DNA of 64,000 nt from Scleromitrula shiraiana (Eukaryota > Ascomycota > Leotiomycetes > Helotiales > Sclerotiniaceae), in assembly GCA_028455995.1 (NCBI GenBank), contig JABELC010000001.1, positions 3,274,501 to 3,338,500 of the forward strand, written 5' to 3'. Below, piece by piece: positions 1 through 13,819 of this stretch (position 1 is its first letter; each line of letters begins with the position of its first letter). A program made the position numbers and the translations under genes. Under the pieces are notes generated by a model, which was not told where the DNA came from, did no database searches, and saw nothing but the letters and a program-made list of their open reading frames with translations.

Positions 1-459
1 TTTAGATAATGATGATATATTATCTCATTTTCTTTATCTATCTATCTATCTATCTAACTTGTCAGTCTGTTTACCCCCTACATGATATCCATCTACCAGG
101 ATGTGAGTATATTTATATTAATGATATAACTAACTGAACGGTTCAATGACCTACTTGGGTATCTTACATTAATTACATAAGCACTTATTTGATAGATGGT
201 TTGGTGCTAGTATATGCCAGTGGTAAAAAGATGCTTCATACTTTCTATATACAGTATCGTTCATTCATATATAATCTTACAATTAATTCACTAATAATAA
301 ATTGCTTACAATTACTTTTATTATGATACTCGGTCATGATAGCATCAATCGGTACTAATAAAAGGAACTGAACTTTGGAATACTAGTATATACCAAACGA
401 TCTGATGGATTATTATAAAATTCATGATCATCTTTAATAATCTAATATTTTGAATATTT

Positions 460-677
460 TGAATATTTATATATTTATATATTTATATATTTATATATTT
501 TATATATTTTATATATTTTATATATTTTATATATTTTATATATTTTATATATTTTATATATTTTATATATTTTATATATTTTATATATTTTATATATTTT
601 ATATATTTTATATATTTTATATATTTTATATATTTTATATATTTTTTTATAATTATATATATATATATATATATATC
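460..677. repeat. AT microsatellite, 9-bp unit ATATATTTT, ending in (AT)n
   Basis: A near-perfect tandem of the 9-base unit ATATATTTT runs for about 150 bases and ends in an (AT)n run. It makes open frames on both strands (YIF/KYI repeats) that are artefacts. Confidence 0.9.
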
Positions 678-730
678 TTCAACCATTCTCTCATCCTCTC
701 ATCCTCCCATTCTTCCATCAATCTCCTCTC

Positions 731-845
731 CTCTACTCTCCTCTTCTCTCTTCTCTCTTCTCTCTTCTCTCTTCTCTCTTCTCTCTTCTCTCTTCTCTCT
801 TCTCTCTTCTCTCTTCTCTCTCCTCTCTTCTCTCTTCTCTCTTAT
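731..845. repeat. Pyrimidine minisatellite, 7-bp unit TCTTCTC
   Basis: About fifteen copies of TCTTCTC form a strand-asymmetric polypyrimidine tract. It has mirror symmetry and could form triplex (H-) DNA; that structural point is inference. Confidence 0.85.
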
Positions 846-1823
846 CATCTTATCCTCCTCCCATCTTCGAACCATTCTATTCTAACCCAACACCGGAAAC
901 CGAATCCACACCACAACCCCACTAACTAACAGATCCCGAATAAAACTTGGATTCCCCCGCCATTTTCCTGCATATCTACTTGAACTCTTGTACTATCCAT
1001 ATCTACAAATAAATAAATAAATATACGACTATCTCTTCTTTATTTTACCAAACTAAATAAAATTTCTACATATTACTTTTTGAACTTTTGCGTCTTTCCT
1101 AAGAAATATTTAAATCTGAATATCTTTTCTGAATACATAATCAAATTTTGCATCAAGAGAGACAAGAGGAAAAGATTTAAAGAACCTCACTTTTTTCTTT
1201 TCCTTTTCCTTCGTAATCATTCACCATTCTTATTAACCGTCAATTTTTTATATATCGCTTGCCTACCTTTTTATACTTAGGTAGACTAGACATCAGTCAA
1301 CAGAGAAGGAAGGATATTATCAGAATTTCTAGATAATACGACAGAAATTCTTTGCCGTATGAGTCAAACCATCAATTGACTCTTTACCTTGGTGGGGTAT
1401 TTCTCTCTCCTGTGGTCTACTGCAGCTAGGTATAAACCTACATACGTAGTAATATTCACCTACCTCGTCTTACCTACAATCAAGACCTCATATTCGACCA
1501 AGAGGAAAAAAAAGAAAAGAAAAGAAAAAAAAAAAGAAAAGAAAATAAAAGAAAAGAAAACTCTGACTGAAAGAACTGGAAAAAAGAGAAGAGAAGAGAA
1601 AACCTTTTTTTCTTATTGACTACAGTTCTCTTTTATTCATTCTAATATATACCTTAATCAGAATTTGAGGGATTGTATAAGAATTTTATTCTTTCAATCT
1701 TTGCTTCTTGCTCTCTTATTAAGGAGAATATAATAGCCACTTCAACAGTATTTCAATATTAGAATGCTTTGAGATTTTTTTTTAACTTCACAACAATTTT
1801 CTCGTTGAATAAGATAATTCAAG

Positions 1824-4800
1824 ATGCTCGATTTCGACTCGGGATCCCTTGCAGCTGCCATCTGCAGTGTTCTCATTGTCTTTGCCTTCACTTTACCTTC
1901 TGTAATCTCTATCATTTCCCATTTTCGAGAAAAGAAGCAAAGATCTGGCATTTACAGTGATAAGGATGGAGTTGCTACCGAAGAGACTGTCGCTGCATTT
2001 TCTACAAAGGTTCCTAAAACGATCCTTGTCATCTCTACAATTCTTGGGTTAGGCACATCTATAGCTTTGGCAGTTTTACTTCTTTTTCATCATGATGGGA
2101 TGATGTTGGAAAGTTGGATTAATGTAGCACAATGGGTATGTCATGAATATATATATGTGTGTATTAATCATAGAAACTCGTACTAAACTCGCCATAGTCT
2201 TGTATCGTTATCCAAACGACTGGTACCATAATAAGCAAAAGTCCAACGAAAAGCTATTCGCATGGTATTCAGGTAGCAGTATCTTGTGCTTGTCTGTTCA
2301 GCTTACTCATCTTCGAAGATGGACTACTTGCTCAAGATGAATCTTCTCAAGAAACCGCTGGCAACGCTGCGATTCTCTGGCTTCGCATATCACAATTAGC
2401 TCTCAGTTTATCTGCCGCATTCTCGGCGATTACTTTCCCCCGTCGCCCTCATGTCACTTTAGATGATCATCCAGTTGATGGTATGCTTTCCGTTTCCGCC
2501 TTTGACAGATATAACTTTTCTTGGGTTAGCAGCATACTCTCTTTGGCGACTAAGAATAAGCGTTTGGAAATAAGTGATCTACCTAAGATGGATCATTTGA
2601 CAAGAGCGAAAGATCTTAGCGAGGCTTGGGCAGAAAAAGATCATACCAGAGCACTCTGGCTCGAAGTCTTTTTGGCTCATAAATCACCATTTATCATGCA
2701 ATGGCTTCTTACTCTATTTTCAGCATTTGGAAATTTTGCCCCACAATTTGTTACTTATCACATCTTGCAAATCTTGGAAAATCGTCAACCTGGAGTTAAA
2801 GTTCCCTTCGCTACTTGGATCTGGGTTGCAACATTATTCCTGGTCACAATCGCTGCAGCATGGATCGAATCATGGTTGTTCTGGATCTCCTGGTCAAAAC
2901 TTGCAATCCCTATCAGATCTCAATTATCTGCGCAAATCTTTCAAAAGGCAATGCGACGTAAGGATGTCAAGGGTGCTGCTAGATCCGGAAAGAAGAGTGC
3001 TCCTGAAACTCCAGAAGTAGCTCAAGCATCATCGGCACAAGATAAACCAGAGGAAGATGAAGAAGATGATAGTGATCCAAAAGGAAAACAATCCACGGTT
3101 AATTTGATTGGTGTGGATGCCAAACGAGTGTCTGATTTTTGTTCGTTCAACAACTGGTTTCCTGGTGCCATTTTCAAACTCGCTGTATCCTTCTCTTTTT
3201 TAATCGCCATTATTGGTTGGAAAGCTTTGCTTGCAGGAATGTTGGCCATGTCTTTAACGATTCCTATCAACATTTTTTTCAGCAAACGCTACTCGGATGC
3301 TCAAGATAGATTGATGAAAGTTCGAGATGTCAAAATGGCAGTTGTTACAGAAGCTCTTCAAGGTATGCATGATATTCTCCATACTACCTTTTCTTTGCTA
3401 AAAGTTATACAGGAATTCGTCAAATCAAATTCTCTGCCTTGGAGAACAATTGGGGTAACAAGATTGGATTGGTAAGGAAGAAGGAATTAGAAGAACAATG
3501 GAGCGTATACATGTAAGTCCAAAATATCAATAGCAACGTGGAATCTCCATCACTAATGTGCGTCAGAAACGATACTATGTTACTCTTGTAAGTAATATGC
3601 GAGTCAACCAGTGAAGAAACACTAATTATTTTGTAGTTGCTGGATCACAAGTCCCATCGCACTCTCTGCAGTATCATTGGCTGTCTATGCATATCTGAAT
3701 AAGGTACTCTTACCATCAGTCGCTTTCACTGCTATCGGAGTTTTTGTCAATCTTGAGGTTACACTGAGTGTTATTCCGGAGCTTACAACCGATCTCATCG
3801 ATGCGTATATTTCCATCAAACGTATACAAAGATATCTAGCTGGTGCCGAAATTTCCGCTAGTACCAGCGATGCCCCTAATATTTCATTTGACGCAGCTGC
3901 TATCGCATGGCCTTGCGCTGAGGGTGAAGACGAGACTGACGCCGATGATCGCTATGTTCTGAGGAATGTGAATGCATCTTTTCCCGAAGGTGAACTTAGT
4001 GTTATTAGTGGCAAGACGGGTACTGGTAAGAGTTTGATGTTGGCTGCAATTCTTGGTGAGGTCGATGTCATTTCTGGTAAAGTCAATGTCCCCCACGGCC
4101 CAAAAACTGAGGATCGACACGACCATCTCGCAAATAGAGATAATTGGATCATCCCTTCTTCTGTTGCTTTTGTTGCTCAGATTCCTTGGATCGAGAATGC
4201 TAGTATCAAGGACAATATTCTCTTTGGATTACCTCTTGATGAAGATCGTTATCAGAAAGTCATCGAAGTTTGTGCTCTTCGCAAGGATTTGGAAATGCTT
4301 GGTGACGGTGAAAATACCGAAATCGGTGCAAATGGTATCAACTTGAGTGGTGGACAGAGGTGGAGGGTCACTTTCGCTCGTGCACTTTACTCCCGCGCTG
4401 GTATATTGGTTCTGGACGACATCTTCAGTGCTGTTGATGCTCATGTTGGTCGCTTCATCTACGAAAAAGGTCTTACTGGTGAACTTGGTGTTGGTCGTAC
4501 TCGTATTCTAGTTACACATCACGTGGCTCTCTGCAAGGCTAAAGCTAAATATCTCGTTGAGCTCGGCGAAGGGACAGTAGAAAGTGCTGGTTTACTTGAG
4601 GAACTAGAGGAAACTGGAAAACTTGATCGTATTATCAGTCACGAGGAAACCCCAGAACAGATCGAACAGGACCAATCACCACTCACAGAGTCTGAATCTT
4701 CCACTGTTGTTAGTGCCTCTGACGATAATCTCATTGGAGAGGCTTTGGCGAAGGTTGAATCTAAAAAGCAAGATCCTAAGAAGTTTGTTGAGGAAGAAAG

Positions 4801-7050
4801 TAGAGAGCAGGGACGTGTAAAGAACAAAGTCTATGGGGATTACTTGAAGGCTAGCGGTGGATGGTTCTTTTGGATACCTGTTCTGGTAGCTTTTATTATT
4901 CAGGAGTTTCTAATCACCGGTAAGTTGATTAATCGGCCAAGTCAAAATTCTGGGTGGTGAATTCTTTAATTATAGTCTTGCTTGCTAAGAAATTATTTAG
5001 GTCGCTCTTGGTGGCTTCGACTTTGGACTAACAATTACGAGGAAACTATTACTACTACTAACTCTTTCAACACTTTTACGTTCGCAGTCCAGGATAGTCA
5101 ACACCTAAATTTTGGAATTCCTCGAAATACAACTTTTCAGATCCAAACAGCACCACAAAAGCATGACGTGGTATATTATTTGAGTATATATGTTGCTCTC
5201 TCCGCCATCTCTGCAGTTATTGGTACCATACGATATTACTACATTTACACTGGATCTATTCGTGCATCAAAAACCCTCTTCGAAAATCTTTGCTTTTGCG
5301 TCCTCCGAACACCCTTAAGATGGATGGATACAGTACCATTGGGTAGAATATTGAATCGATTCACAGCTGATTTTAACGTTGTTGACGGAAGATTGGCTAA
5401 TGATATCGCTTTTGGTGCTAATAATCTCTTTCTTTTGATTGGAATTATCTGTACAGGGTACGTATCAAGCACTTCTTGTTCAGCACATATGTACTTTGAA
5501 AGTGTCTAACCAGAAATAGTGTCTTCGTTTCGCCATACATTCTTATCATGTCTACAGTGCTACTAGCACTCTGTGTCTATATCGCACTTCTCTACCTTCC
5601 TGGTGCCCGTGAGGTCAAGCGTCTTGAATCTATTGCCAAATCACCAATTTTCGAGCAATTTGGTTCTGCTCTTACCGGTGTAGGAACAATTAGAGCTTTC
5701 GATAAGACTGATATCTATATCAAACGCATGTGGTCTAAGAGTAAGTTTATTTATCATCTAATGTACCCCTTTCTCTACATTCAAAGTTTCATATAAATGG
5801 CTGTCGCTGACTTCCTCGTCTTCTAGTCGATGACTACTCTACCACCTTCTGGCATCTATGGGCTTTCAATCGTTGGATGGGATGGCGTATGGCTTTTGTC
5901 GGAGGATTCTTCGCTACAATCGTTGCAATTGTTATTATTCTTATCCCTACTATTAGCGCCTCACTTGCTGGTTTCGCATTGTCATTCGCTCTTGGATATG
6001 GTCAAACGGTTATTTGGACAATCCGTCATTACACTAATCTGGAGTTGAATATGAATGTGAGTATCTCAATTTTTCGGCTTCACTCCCCAGGGTTTCTTTC
6101 CTATCTTCTCATAATTTCTTGATCCAATTGTTGACCTCCCGATGCTCTAGGCATGCGAAAGAATTATTGAATACTCTAATTTGAAGACGGAAGCTCTTGA
6201 TGGAGCTGATCCTCCTGCAGCTTGGCCAACTGAAGGTCGCCTAGAAGTTAACGATCTTGTTGTATCGTACGCACCCGAATTACAACCAATCTTAAAGGGT
6301 CTCACTTTCCGCGTCGAGCGTAACGAACGGATAGGAGTAGTAGGACGAACTGGAGCCGGCAAATCATCTCTAACTCTCGCCCTCTTCCGATTCCTCGAAG
6401 CACGCCAAGGAACTATTCATATCGACGGTATTGACATATCCAAAATAAATCTACACTCATTGCGTTCTCGTCTTGCTATTATCCCCCAAGATCCTGTTCT
6501 TTTCTCCGGAACCGTACGAAGCAATCTCGATGCATTCGACAACCATACCGACTCCGAACTCTATGACGCCCTAGAACGTGTTCAGCTCATCCCACCAACC
6601 GGCGAAAACACCCCTTCCGCATCAGGAACCTCGACACCCACACTTCAAAAGAACAAAAACACCTTCAAATCGCTCACATCGCCCATCACAGAAGGTGGAC
6701 TTAATCTCTCCCAAGGCCAACGCCAACTCCTCTGTCTCGCCCGCGCAATCGTCTCACATCCCAAAATAATGGTCTTGGATGAAGCTACCTCAGCCGTCGA
6801 CATGGAAACCGACGGACTGATTCAACGAAGTATCAGACAGGAATTCACCGATAGCACATTAATCGTAATCGCGCATCGACTTAGCACGATTGCCGATTTC
6901 GACAAAATCCTAGTATTGGGAGAAGGTAAAGTTGTGGAATTTGGTACGCCGAAGGAACTCTTGAGTAAGAAAGAGGGTGGTGTTTTTAAGGGCATGGTGG
7001 AGGAAAGTGGGGAGAGGAGTAAATTGGAAGCTTTGATTTTGGGTCAGTAG
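1824..7050 (+). CDS. ABC transporter, subfamily C (MRP/YOR1-like full transporter)
   Basis: Likely ATP-driven membrane exporter of the ABCC type. Nine exons by splice signals: 1824-2135, 2273-3362, 3413-3512, 3567-3587, 3637-4919, 5001-5457, 5520-5740, 5827-6056 and 6151-7050, giving 1537 aa. The N terminus has a few hydrophobic segments (short TMD0-like region). Then come TMD1, NBD1 with Walker A GKTGTGKS, signature LSGGQ and Walker B ending LDDIFSAVD, TMD2, and NBD2 with Walker A GRTGAGKSS, signature LSQGQ and Walker B VLDEATSAVD. The asymmetric NBD1 (Asp where NBD2 has catalytic Glu) is typical of ABCC proteins. TMD1 has an acidic, Lys-rich loop around 3000-3095. The very small 21-bp exon 4 rests on the frame and GT/AG sites. 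The substrate cannot be read from sequence. Confidence 0.93.
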
Positions 7051-7139
7051 TGAGGGAATGAAAATTGTTGCGCGGGTTAATAATGATGATGATGGTATAC
7101 GATGGATGAACTTTCTAGTATTCTTTTACTAGTATACTA

Positions 7140-7195
7140 GTATAGCATGGCAGCGCATAGCATGGCAGCGCATAGCATAACATAGCATGGCGGGG
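7140..7195. repeat. Short tandem repeat CATAGCATGGCAGCG-like
   Basis: Two to three imperfect copies of a roughly 16-base unit containing GCATGGCAGCGCATA lie just downstream of the transporter stop codon. Confidence 0.7.
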
Positions 7196-7666
7196 AAGAC
7201 CACACATCAGTTCTAATTTCCTAATCATTAATTCTCGCATTTCCATCGACTCTTCGACCGACCGATCCGATCCGATCCGATCTGATCTGATCATCCCAGG
7301 TTGATTGGTACAAAAAAGTAGGCGTTGTTTATTTTTTTTTCCTTTTTTTTTTTTTAATTATATTTGCAGCGAGCGGGATTTTTTTTGCATTTTGCATTTT
7401 GCATTATAGTTTATTTATTCATTCATCCGGTCATGGATTAATTAATTAATTAATTAATTAATTAGTATGCTTGAAATTAAGATTTAGATCATTAAAATTA
7501 ATAGTTTAAATTACTAAGTACTTTTATATATATATATATGTGTGTGTATGTGTGTATGTGTGTGTGTGTGTGATCAATTAGAGATCCTTCGCTCGTAATG
7601 GCGCGAGATACGAATACACAGTAGATGAACCGAACCATAGATGACTCGGAATAAGATAGCGAGACA

Positions 7667-7810
7667 AGAGAAAGGAGAAAGGAGAAAGGAGAAAGGAGAA
7701 AGGAGAAAGGAGAAAGGAGAAAGGAGAAATCTACAACGAATACTTCTTTCTATAGTTCCCCAAGCTCAGCTCAGTTAATCTAATCTAATCTAATCTAATC
7801 TAATCTAATC
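7667..7810. repeat. Adjacent simple repeats (AGGAGAA)n and (TAATC)n
   Basis: Bases 7667-7730 are about nine copies of the purine heptamer AGGAGAA. Bases 7776-7810 are about seven copies of TAATC. Both are uninterrupted and probably polymorphic between strains. Confidence 0.85.
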
Positions 7811-8485
7811 ACGCAACTTGAAGGGAAAACAGACAGACATAGCGAATCGATCGATCTTACCTTACCTTACTGAAGTACGAGTATACCTATCACCCACGTG
7901 AAACGCTCACAAGCTACTGTAAACGAAAAGATTCTTTAATCATAATATAATATAACATAACATAACATAGCGTCTTCAATACAATACCATACAATACAAT
8001 ACAATTCAATCCAATCCAATCCATCCAGCACGCTCATATACTAATAATAAACCCAATACCTCATTTATTTACTAGTATCTCCGTGCCCTTAACTCTTTTA
8101 ATATATATACGATGAATATTAGTTTTTATATCACGTTTTGTTTATGTTTATGTTTATATTTATAATGTCATGTCATGTCATGTCGAGGCAGTAATTAAGT
8201 TCGGTGTGTTTTATGAGGATGGCGAATGATATATATATATTGATTTTTTGGGGGGAATCGCCCGGATGAATCAAATGATTCGTACTGGTAGTGATAATAC
8301 GATACGATACGATAGTATGCTGCTACTACTAGTAGGAGCGAAAAATACGCATAGTTCTTCGTTCTTCGTATTGGTACCGACTTGGAGACATGCGATACAT
8401 GTGATGGAGTAAACGAACGAATGAATGCAAAAGCTTATATCGGTGATTTATTGAGATGTCTATATATTTGTTGCGATAGGATATG

Positions 8486-8620
8486 GTATTGATATTGATA
8501 TTGATATTGATATTGATATTGATATTGATATTGATATTGATATTGATATTGATATTGATATTGATATTGATATTGATATTGATATTGATATTGATATTGA
8601 TATTGATATTGATATTGATA
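8486..8620. repeat. Hexanucleotide microsatellite (GATATT)n
   Basis: More than twenty perfect copies of GATATT. Apparent proteins on the minus strand (IN and IS repeats) are translation artefacts of this tract. Confidence 0.92.
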
Positions 8621-10561
8621 TGTATGTAGGTAGCAAATAGCAAAGACAAGTGTGGGTCAAGATTCAGGGAATTAAAAAAAGAAAAAAAAAAAAAATTGGG
8701 AAACTGTGTAGAGCGTTATTTGTAGCCCCTGAGTGTGGCGAGCTTGCGTCGCGAATGGTTCTAGTTACTTGTTGGAATGGGCTGTCTTTACTCCGGGAGG
8801 GACTAGGTTGGTGTATGTTAGGTGAGAGATTGTTTTTGATTGTGGAGATGGAGATGTGGAGATGAAGATGTGAAGATGTGAAGACGTGTTGATTGTTGTG
8901 GTGGTGTTAATAAATACTCTGCAGTGGTCACCAGCGGGGTAAAATGAGCGACCCGGATATCTGCTGGAGAAATGGTAGTTCGACAAAGAGCGAGACCATC
9001 ACGAGCAAAACTTTGAAAATTTATCCTCGGATTAGTCGTGTAATTTTATTGTATTCTTTGAACCGAGCGTTCGACTCGATACAATATCTTGTATATGCAA
9101 GTATGGGGTAATGATTCCTCTCTCTGCATGTGGGGAAAACACCCAGAGTAAAGATAGTACTTGAACAGGCGAGTGAGAGATATTGACGGAACTTTGATCT
9201 GAAAACACAGGATATTATTGACCCACCGTAATGTACACAGAATCTGACGGTCATGCAAAGTTGGCGAATAGTGAGTTAGATGTTGTATCTCAGTTAGTGC
9301 AACCATAGCGATGGTTGCTTGATGAACGGGCGAATATTGTAGGAATTCAGCATCGGTCTGATCAACGAATCTCGGAATTCCCGACGGGCCAGTGTTTGAT
9401 TTCATGGCAAGCATGTGGCGGCGTAGCGAACATTGACCCCCGGGTATTCAGAGGGTCGGTAGCAGCGTGACATGGTAAACCGTACACGACACAGATATAG
9501 ACAGACTTGCCAGACTTTCAATTGGTCTTGGAAACGATTAATATGGTATTTTAGTGATTGTTCAAGGATTATGTATATTTCCTGAAAAATAATACAAGCT
9601 AAGAAAGATGTTAAATCTTATTGTTAGCATGAATCGTTGAAGTGTAAGACTCTATTTAGTTGGTCCGTACTTCCACGTTTGACAGGTAGGTATCACCGCA
9701 ACTGATGCGCCGATGCAACCAGCAATAGGGATTTGGCGGTGTGCCACGACTACTATCTGCTTAGGTTAATGCTCAATTAATTAGTATTGGGGAGTCAGTT
9801 AGTATAGGCTAGAGATGATGATGGAGTATGTGTGCACAAACATCGAAGATCGAACATCGAACATTATGACATGTCACCTTTCCCGGCTTGTGACACGAGA
9901 GTCGATCGTTTGATAAAAGCGATGAATATGAACAAACCCCGACTATCCAACCTAAATATATAGGTGCGATGCTAGTAGGTGATATCTCGGTCGATATTAG
10001 ATTTGCTAAACTTGATATTCACAATTAAAATGTTACACAGCTTCGCATCCTCAAGAAAAGATACATGCGAAGGGAAACTGCATATATTCCGAACAATCAT
10101 GACAGCTTGGCATTGTGATCTCCACGAGCAAACAAGAAGAACCCACACAGCTGTCAATCTACTCGTCATACATCTCACCAACCGTCAGAGACATAGAGAA
10201 TGAAAAGTTGTCCAAAGCAATAAACATATATCAATGTTGTACAATCTTGTGTAATATCTCGAATATCGTTTGACGGTCTCCAGACTGCAGCTAAATAAGA
10301 GATTTCATGTTTCATCCCGCACTAGCTACCTAGTTAAGTGATTAGCTCGTGCCCTCATTGGGCAGAATATCATTACTTCTTTACTTTGCCCCACTTGATC
10401 AACTTCACACAATGATATGGCGGGGAAGCTTGATACGGAAAGTACATATCCTGGGATACCCAAAGCAAAGTTGCCTTCTAGTCATTAGATAGTATATTTC
10501 TGTCATTGAAGTTATTCATTTCAAGACCACCTTCTTTTCATCTTCCTCCAATCTCCAAATC

Positions 10562-11234
10562 ATGCGTCTTACAACCGTCTTAATAGCACTCTTGACAACA
10601 AGTATCGTTTCAGCCCAAACAGTATACTTGATACGTCATGGAGAAAAACCCTCAGACGACGGGGATGGCCTGAGTGTCCAAGGAGTACAACGCGCGCAAT
10701 GTCTACGGAAAGTTTTTGGCAACGAATCGATTTATGACATTGGATATATTATTGCTGAAAAGCCAAATAAAGGTAAATAATTATTATTGTGTCAGTTTGA
10801 ACCATTTTAATCTGGAAAGAATGTAGATGGCAAACGTGCTCGCCCTCTTGATACAGTTTTACCACTTGCCGAGGATCTGAACCTTGAAGTCGATACATCA
10901 TGTGGTCGAAATAAACCTGATTGTGTTGCGGATCTTGTGAATGGATATTCTGGGGATGGAAATGTGTTGATCTGCTGGGAGCATAAGGCATTGACGGATA
11001 TTGTAACTTCGCTGGGCGACGGCAATGCGCCTACTTATCCTGATGACTCGTAAGTCTACCGAAATATCCAAAGAGAATCCGTTGCGCAGCCTGGTTGGAT
11101 GTTGAATGTGAATCACGAGAGAAACTTGACTAACAATGAATAGATTCAATATCATTTGGACTGATCCAGATCCGTACAGCTCGATCACAGCAATGACTTC
11201 GGAGGATTGCTCAGGCTTGGATGTTAGTTATTAG
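10562..11234 (+). CDS. Secreted histidine-phosphatase / phosphoglycerate-mutase-like protein
   Basis: Three exons (10562-10772, 10827-11049, 11144-11234) encode 174 aa. Residues 1-18 are a signal peptide (MRLTTVLIALLTTSIVSA), so the product is probably secreted. Mature residues begin with the family's RHG box (YLIRHGEK), whose His is the phosphate acceptor, followed by RAQCLRKVF. A second candidate active-site His lies in LICWEHKALTDIV. The protein is short for the superfamily but keeps both histidine motifs. Family membership follows from these motifs; the substrate is unknown. Fungal relatives of this form are usually annotated only as hypothetical. The last exon is the least certain part; an additional 3' intron is possible. 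Confidence 0.8.
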
Positions 11235-13819
11235 AAGAAACAAAAACTTCATATTGTGAACCAAGAAAACTAATAGATTATTACCGGAAGTGAAGACACG
11301 ACCAATGACAAGTGCTTGCAGACAGTGTATTGGGTTTGGCCTTGTACATAATCTGCTATAAAGCATATGATCCTGCCAATCTCTATTTTTATTCATTTCA
11401 AACATCCTCAAATGGGTGAGTTTCTCACGTTCAGTATAGTGAAAGAGGTGGTGGTGAGGCTACAAGAGACCCTGCCATTGTAATCCAACCAGACTGACTA
11501 TGTAGAGGATGAAGTTTCCAACTTGTCGGAAAGTGTTGTACATCTCCCAATCATCAATTGAGGGTTTTCTGAAAGTTAAAAGACAGCCAAAGATGACTTC
11601 GATGGGCCATTATAGTTAGACTTGTAAGATGCTATGTAACAATTGATGTTTTCACCTAATCATCTGTACCTGCCGTCACTTGGGTTGAGTCGTAAATATT
11701 TGCTCAAAAATCTGGTACACAAAAAATAGTAAATTCCTGTCAATCAGCACATGTGATCCCAAGTAGTCTTCAATTTCAATGATATATAGTCCTGTTACTC
11801 CGATGCGTGAGGTGTCCGTTCGATCCATCGTACCCGTTAACGTTGAATTGGCCATTTATGTCGAGCCGACCATCATAATAATTAAGTATCGACCAAGCTG
11901 ATACATTCTGAAGTTCAGGTGAATCTTTACATATATACGGACATGTAATCCACATAGCCTGGGTATTGGATTTGAATAATCACCTGGGTAACTCTTGATG
12001 TGGGAAAGTAGAAATGTTATCTTTGTAGGGAAAATTTGGTGTAGACTGGAGATTTGCTGTAAGTGATTGCCTCAGGCATAAATTCAACATGGGTCCGGTC
12101 TTGAAGATTTCAAGATCTTAAATATATTGATTACATTCAAGTGTCTTGAACATTGAGAGAGAACATTTATGCGATTGTCATGATACAATAACTGATGAGA
12201 TAAAAGTTCTTGAATACAGGAGGTAACCGATCATAGTTGGTAAGCTGATGTTCCGTTCATGCTGGGACATTCGAGATCAACTATCTCAGTGATGTCGGAG
12301 AAGTTTTCCGAAATTGTTTTCAACACGTCATGAATTTCTCTTGAGCATCTTTATTTTTATCTGTTAAGATAATCACAGAATCCTATGAATGGTTGCAATC
12401 AGCTGGTCAAATTCATTACTACACTTAACATGACTCTCTTATCTCCTTGATCACTATACATTATCTCTGTTTGTAGTTGTGGATGTCAATAGGCACATCA
12501 CGCTTGGGTTGGCAACCTACTACAATTAAATCAATCCCCAAGAAAAGATCATACATGGGATGATCCGAATCCAGTCGCCCTTCTAACTCCAAGTGGAGTA
12601 AGCTGATTTCGAGATTGCACTCATCCTCACTAGTAAACTCAAATTTGAGACTAGGACAACACCAGTTATCCCGATTTACGGAACGGGACTCATTATTCGC
12701 TTGCCCCAATCTTTTCAGGTCCTATGCAGGGAGTTCTCAGTAGATGATCAATGGTTTCCTTCAACCTGTTTCTGTTTACATGTATAATATGTTGTACATC
12801 CTAAGAGTTGACTCAAGGCTTTGGTGCTCCAGTGGTTTATTTTGCTAGTGCTATTATGACAAGATTTCGCGGAACTGCCATTGACCACTTCTTTCCTTTC
12901 ATAACAAATGTTATCACAACGGATCTTAATAGCACGAACTGCCGTCAGTTCGGCCTGTTGCTAGTTATCCTTAAAGCACTAGAGATTATTAGCCTCGAGC
13001 GATCACCACCGTTCATGCATGTGGAGCTCCCTGCTATCTCAATTAATTCAGCCACTATTTCCATATTTTATTTCAAGGCTGTCAGGAACACATAAAAATT
13101 TATGCTTTTTTAGTAAATATCGCTTACATGTTTGGCAACGACTGATACATTGCTCGCGTGGAGTTGCTATCAATTTCAGGAATTCCAATGGCTGTTCCAT
13201 ACAAAAACGGAGTTCAGCGAGATACTCAACCATAGCACGAAGAGTTGATTCGGGAGATGAATTTCAGTCGTACCGATTAGCATCTTTGCTTTTACACTAC
13301 TTCTCCATGATTCCGCTACCAAATACCGTCAGAGCGGTACACTTTCTATCCCCACAATTTCCGCATCATCCCCATAGACTATCATACCTGCAGGACAACG
13401 ATATCTTTACGAGAGCTATCATGATCGTCCCAAGTATCAGTATTCCTTATCTCTACTGTATTCTTGGAAATTACAAGGTCATAAGAGCAGTTCACAGCAG
13501 ATTGCCATAGCTCTTCAATCTTTCCTCATACTTCGGATGATCTGCAATCAGTTAATTCAATCACAGAAATTTTTGACGATGAGTTATTTGCCTATCTATT
13601 GATATTTTCAGATCTTCATTAACTTACTAACGGCGCAGCTTCATCTTGGGTTTGGCAGTACGTTGTGGCAAGAGATTGAGAAGTATAAGAATGCCTCTTT
13701 CCTCAGCTCTATCATATATCAACTCAAACCTTATCAAACAAGATTAAAGTCACTTATCAAAAACTACCAATTTCAATATCCATAATCAAACCAAATCACT
13801 TTTCAAAAACACCTTCAAA
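11235..13819. other. Gene-free stretch with possible coding relics
   Basis: About 2.6 kb with no gene I can support. Two minus-strand pieces have protein-like composition. One at 12461-12709 contains DNWCCPSLKFEF and LHLELEGRLDSDHP. One at 13048-13233 contains CISRCQTCKRYLLKKHKF. Neither has a clear start, partner exons or a recognised family, so they may be decayed exons or chance. Confidence 0.5.

Larger units (their letters stand above)
1..1823. other. Gene-free AT-rich flank upstream of the ABC transporter
   Basis: No convincing gene is seen. The stretch is AT-rich with low-complexity tracts, listed separately. The long open frames here are repeat translations without normal protein composition. 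The last few hundred bases, a pyrimidine-rich stretch before the ATG at 1824, probably hold the promoter and 5' UTR of the transporter. Confidence 0.6.
7051..10561. other. Gene-poor, microsatellite-rich intergenic region
   Basis: About 3.5 kb with no gene I can support. Bases 7051-8660 are packed with simple repeats, the largest listed separately. On the minus strand at 9046-9414 there is one open frame of 122 codons with ordinary composition (it contains PSGIPRF and ALTEIQHL). It may be a decayed exon, but I recognise no family and see no clean splice structure. Confidence 0.6.

Noticed and set aside
450..929. 159-codon open frame rich in Tyr-Ile-Phe and Ser-Leu
   Set aside because: Pure translation of the ATATATTTT and TCTTCTC simple repeats.
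7610..8330. Possible CRISPR-like or replication-origin repeats
   Set aside because: Only contiguous microsatellites without spacers; eukaryotic context.
8329..8660. Minus-strand frames of Ile-Asn and Ser-Ile repeats
   Set aside because: Translation of the (GATATT)n microsatellite.
12808..13510. Plus-strand frames of 95 and 163 codons
   Set aside because: No motif, overlap in different frames, and competing minus-strand frame; no splice logic.
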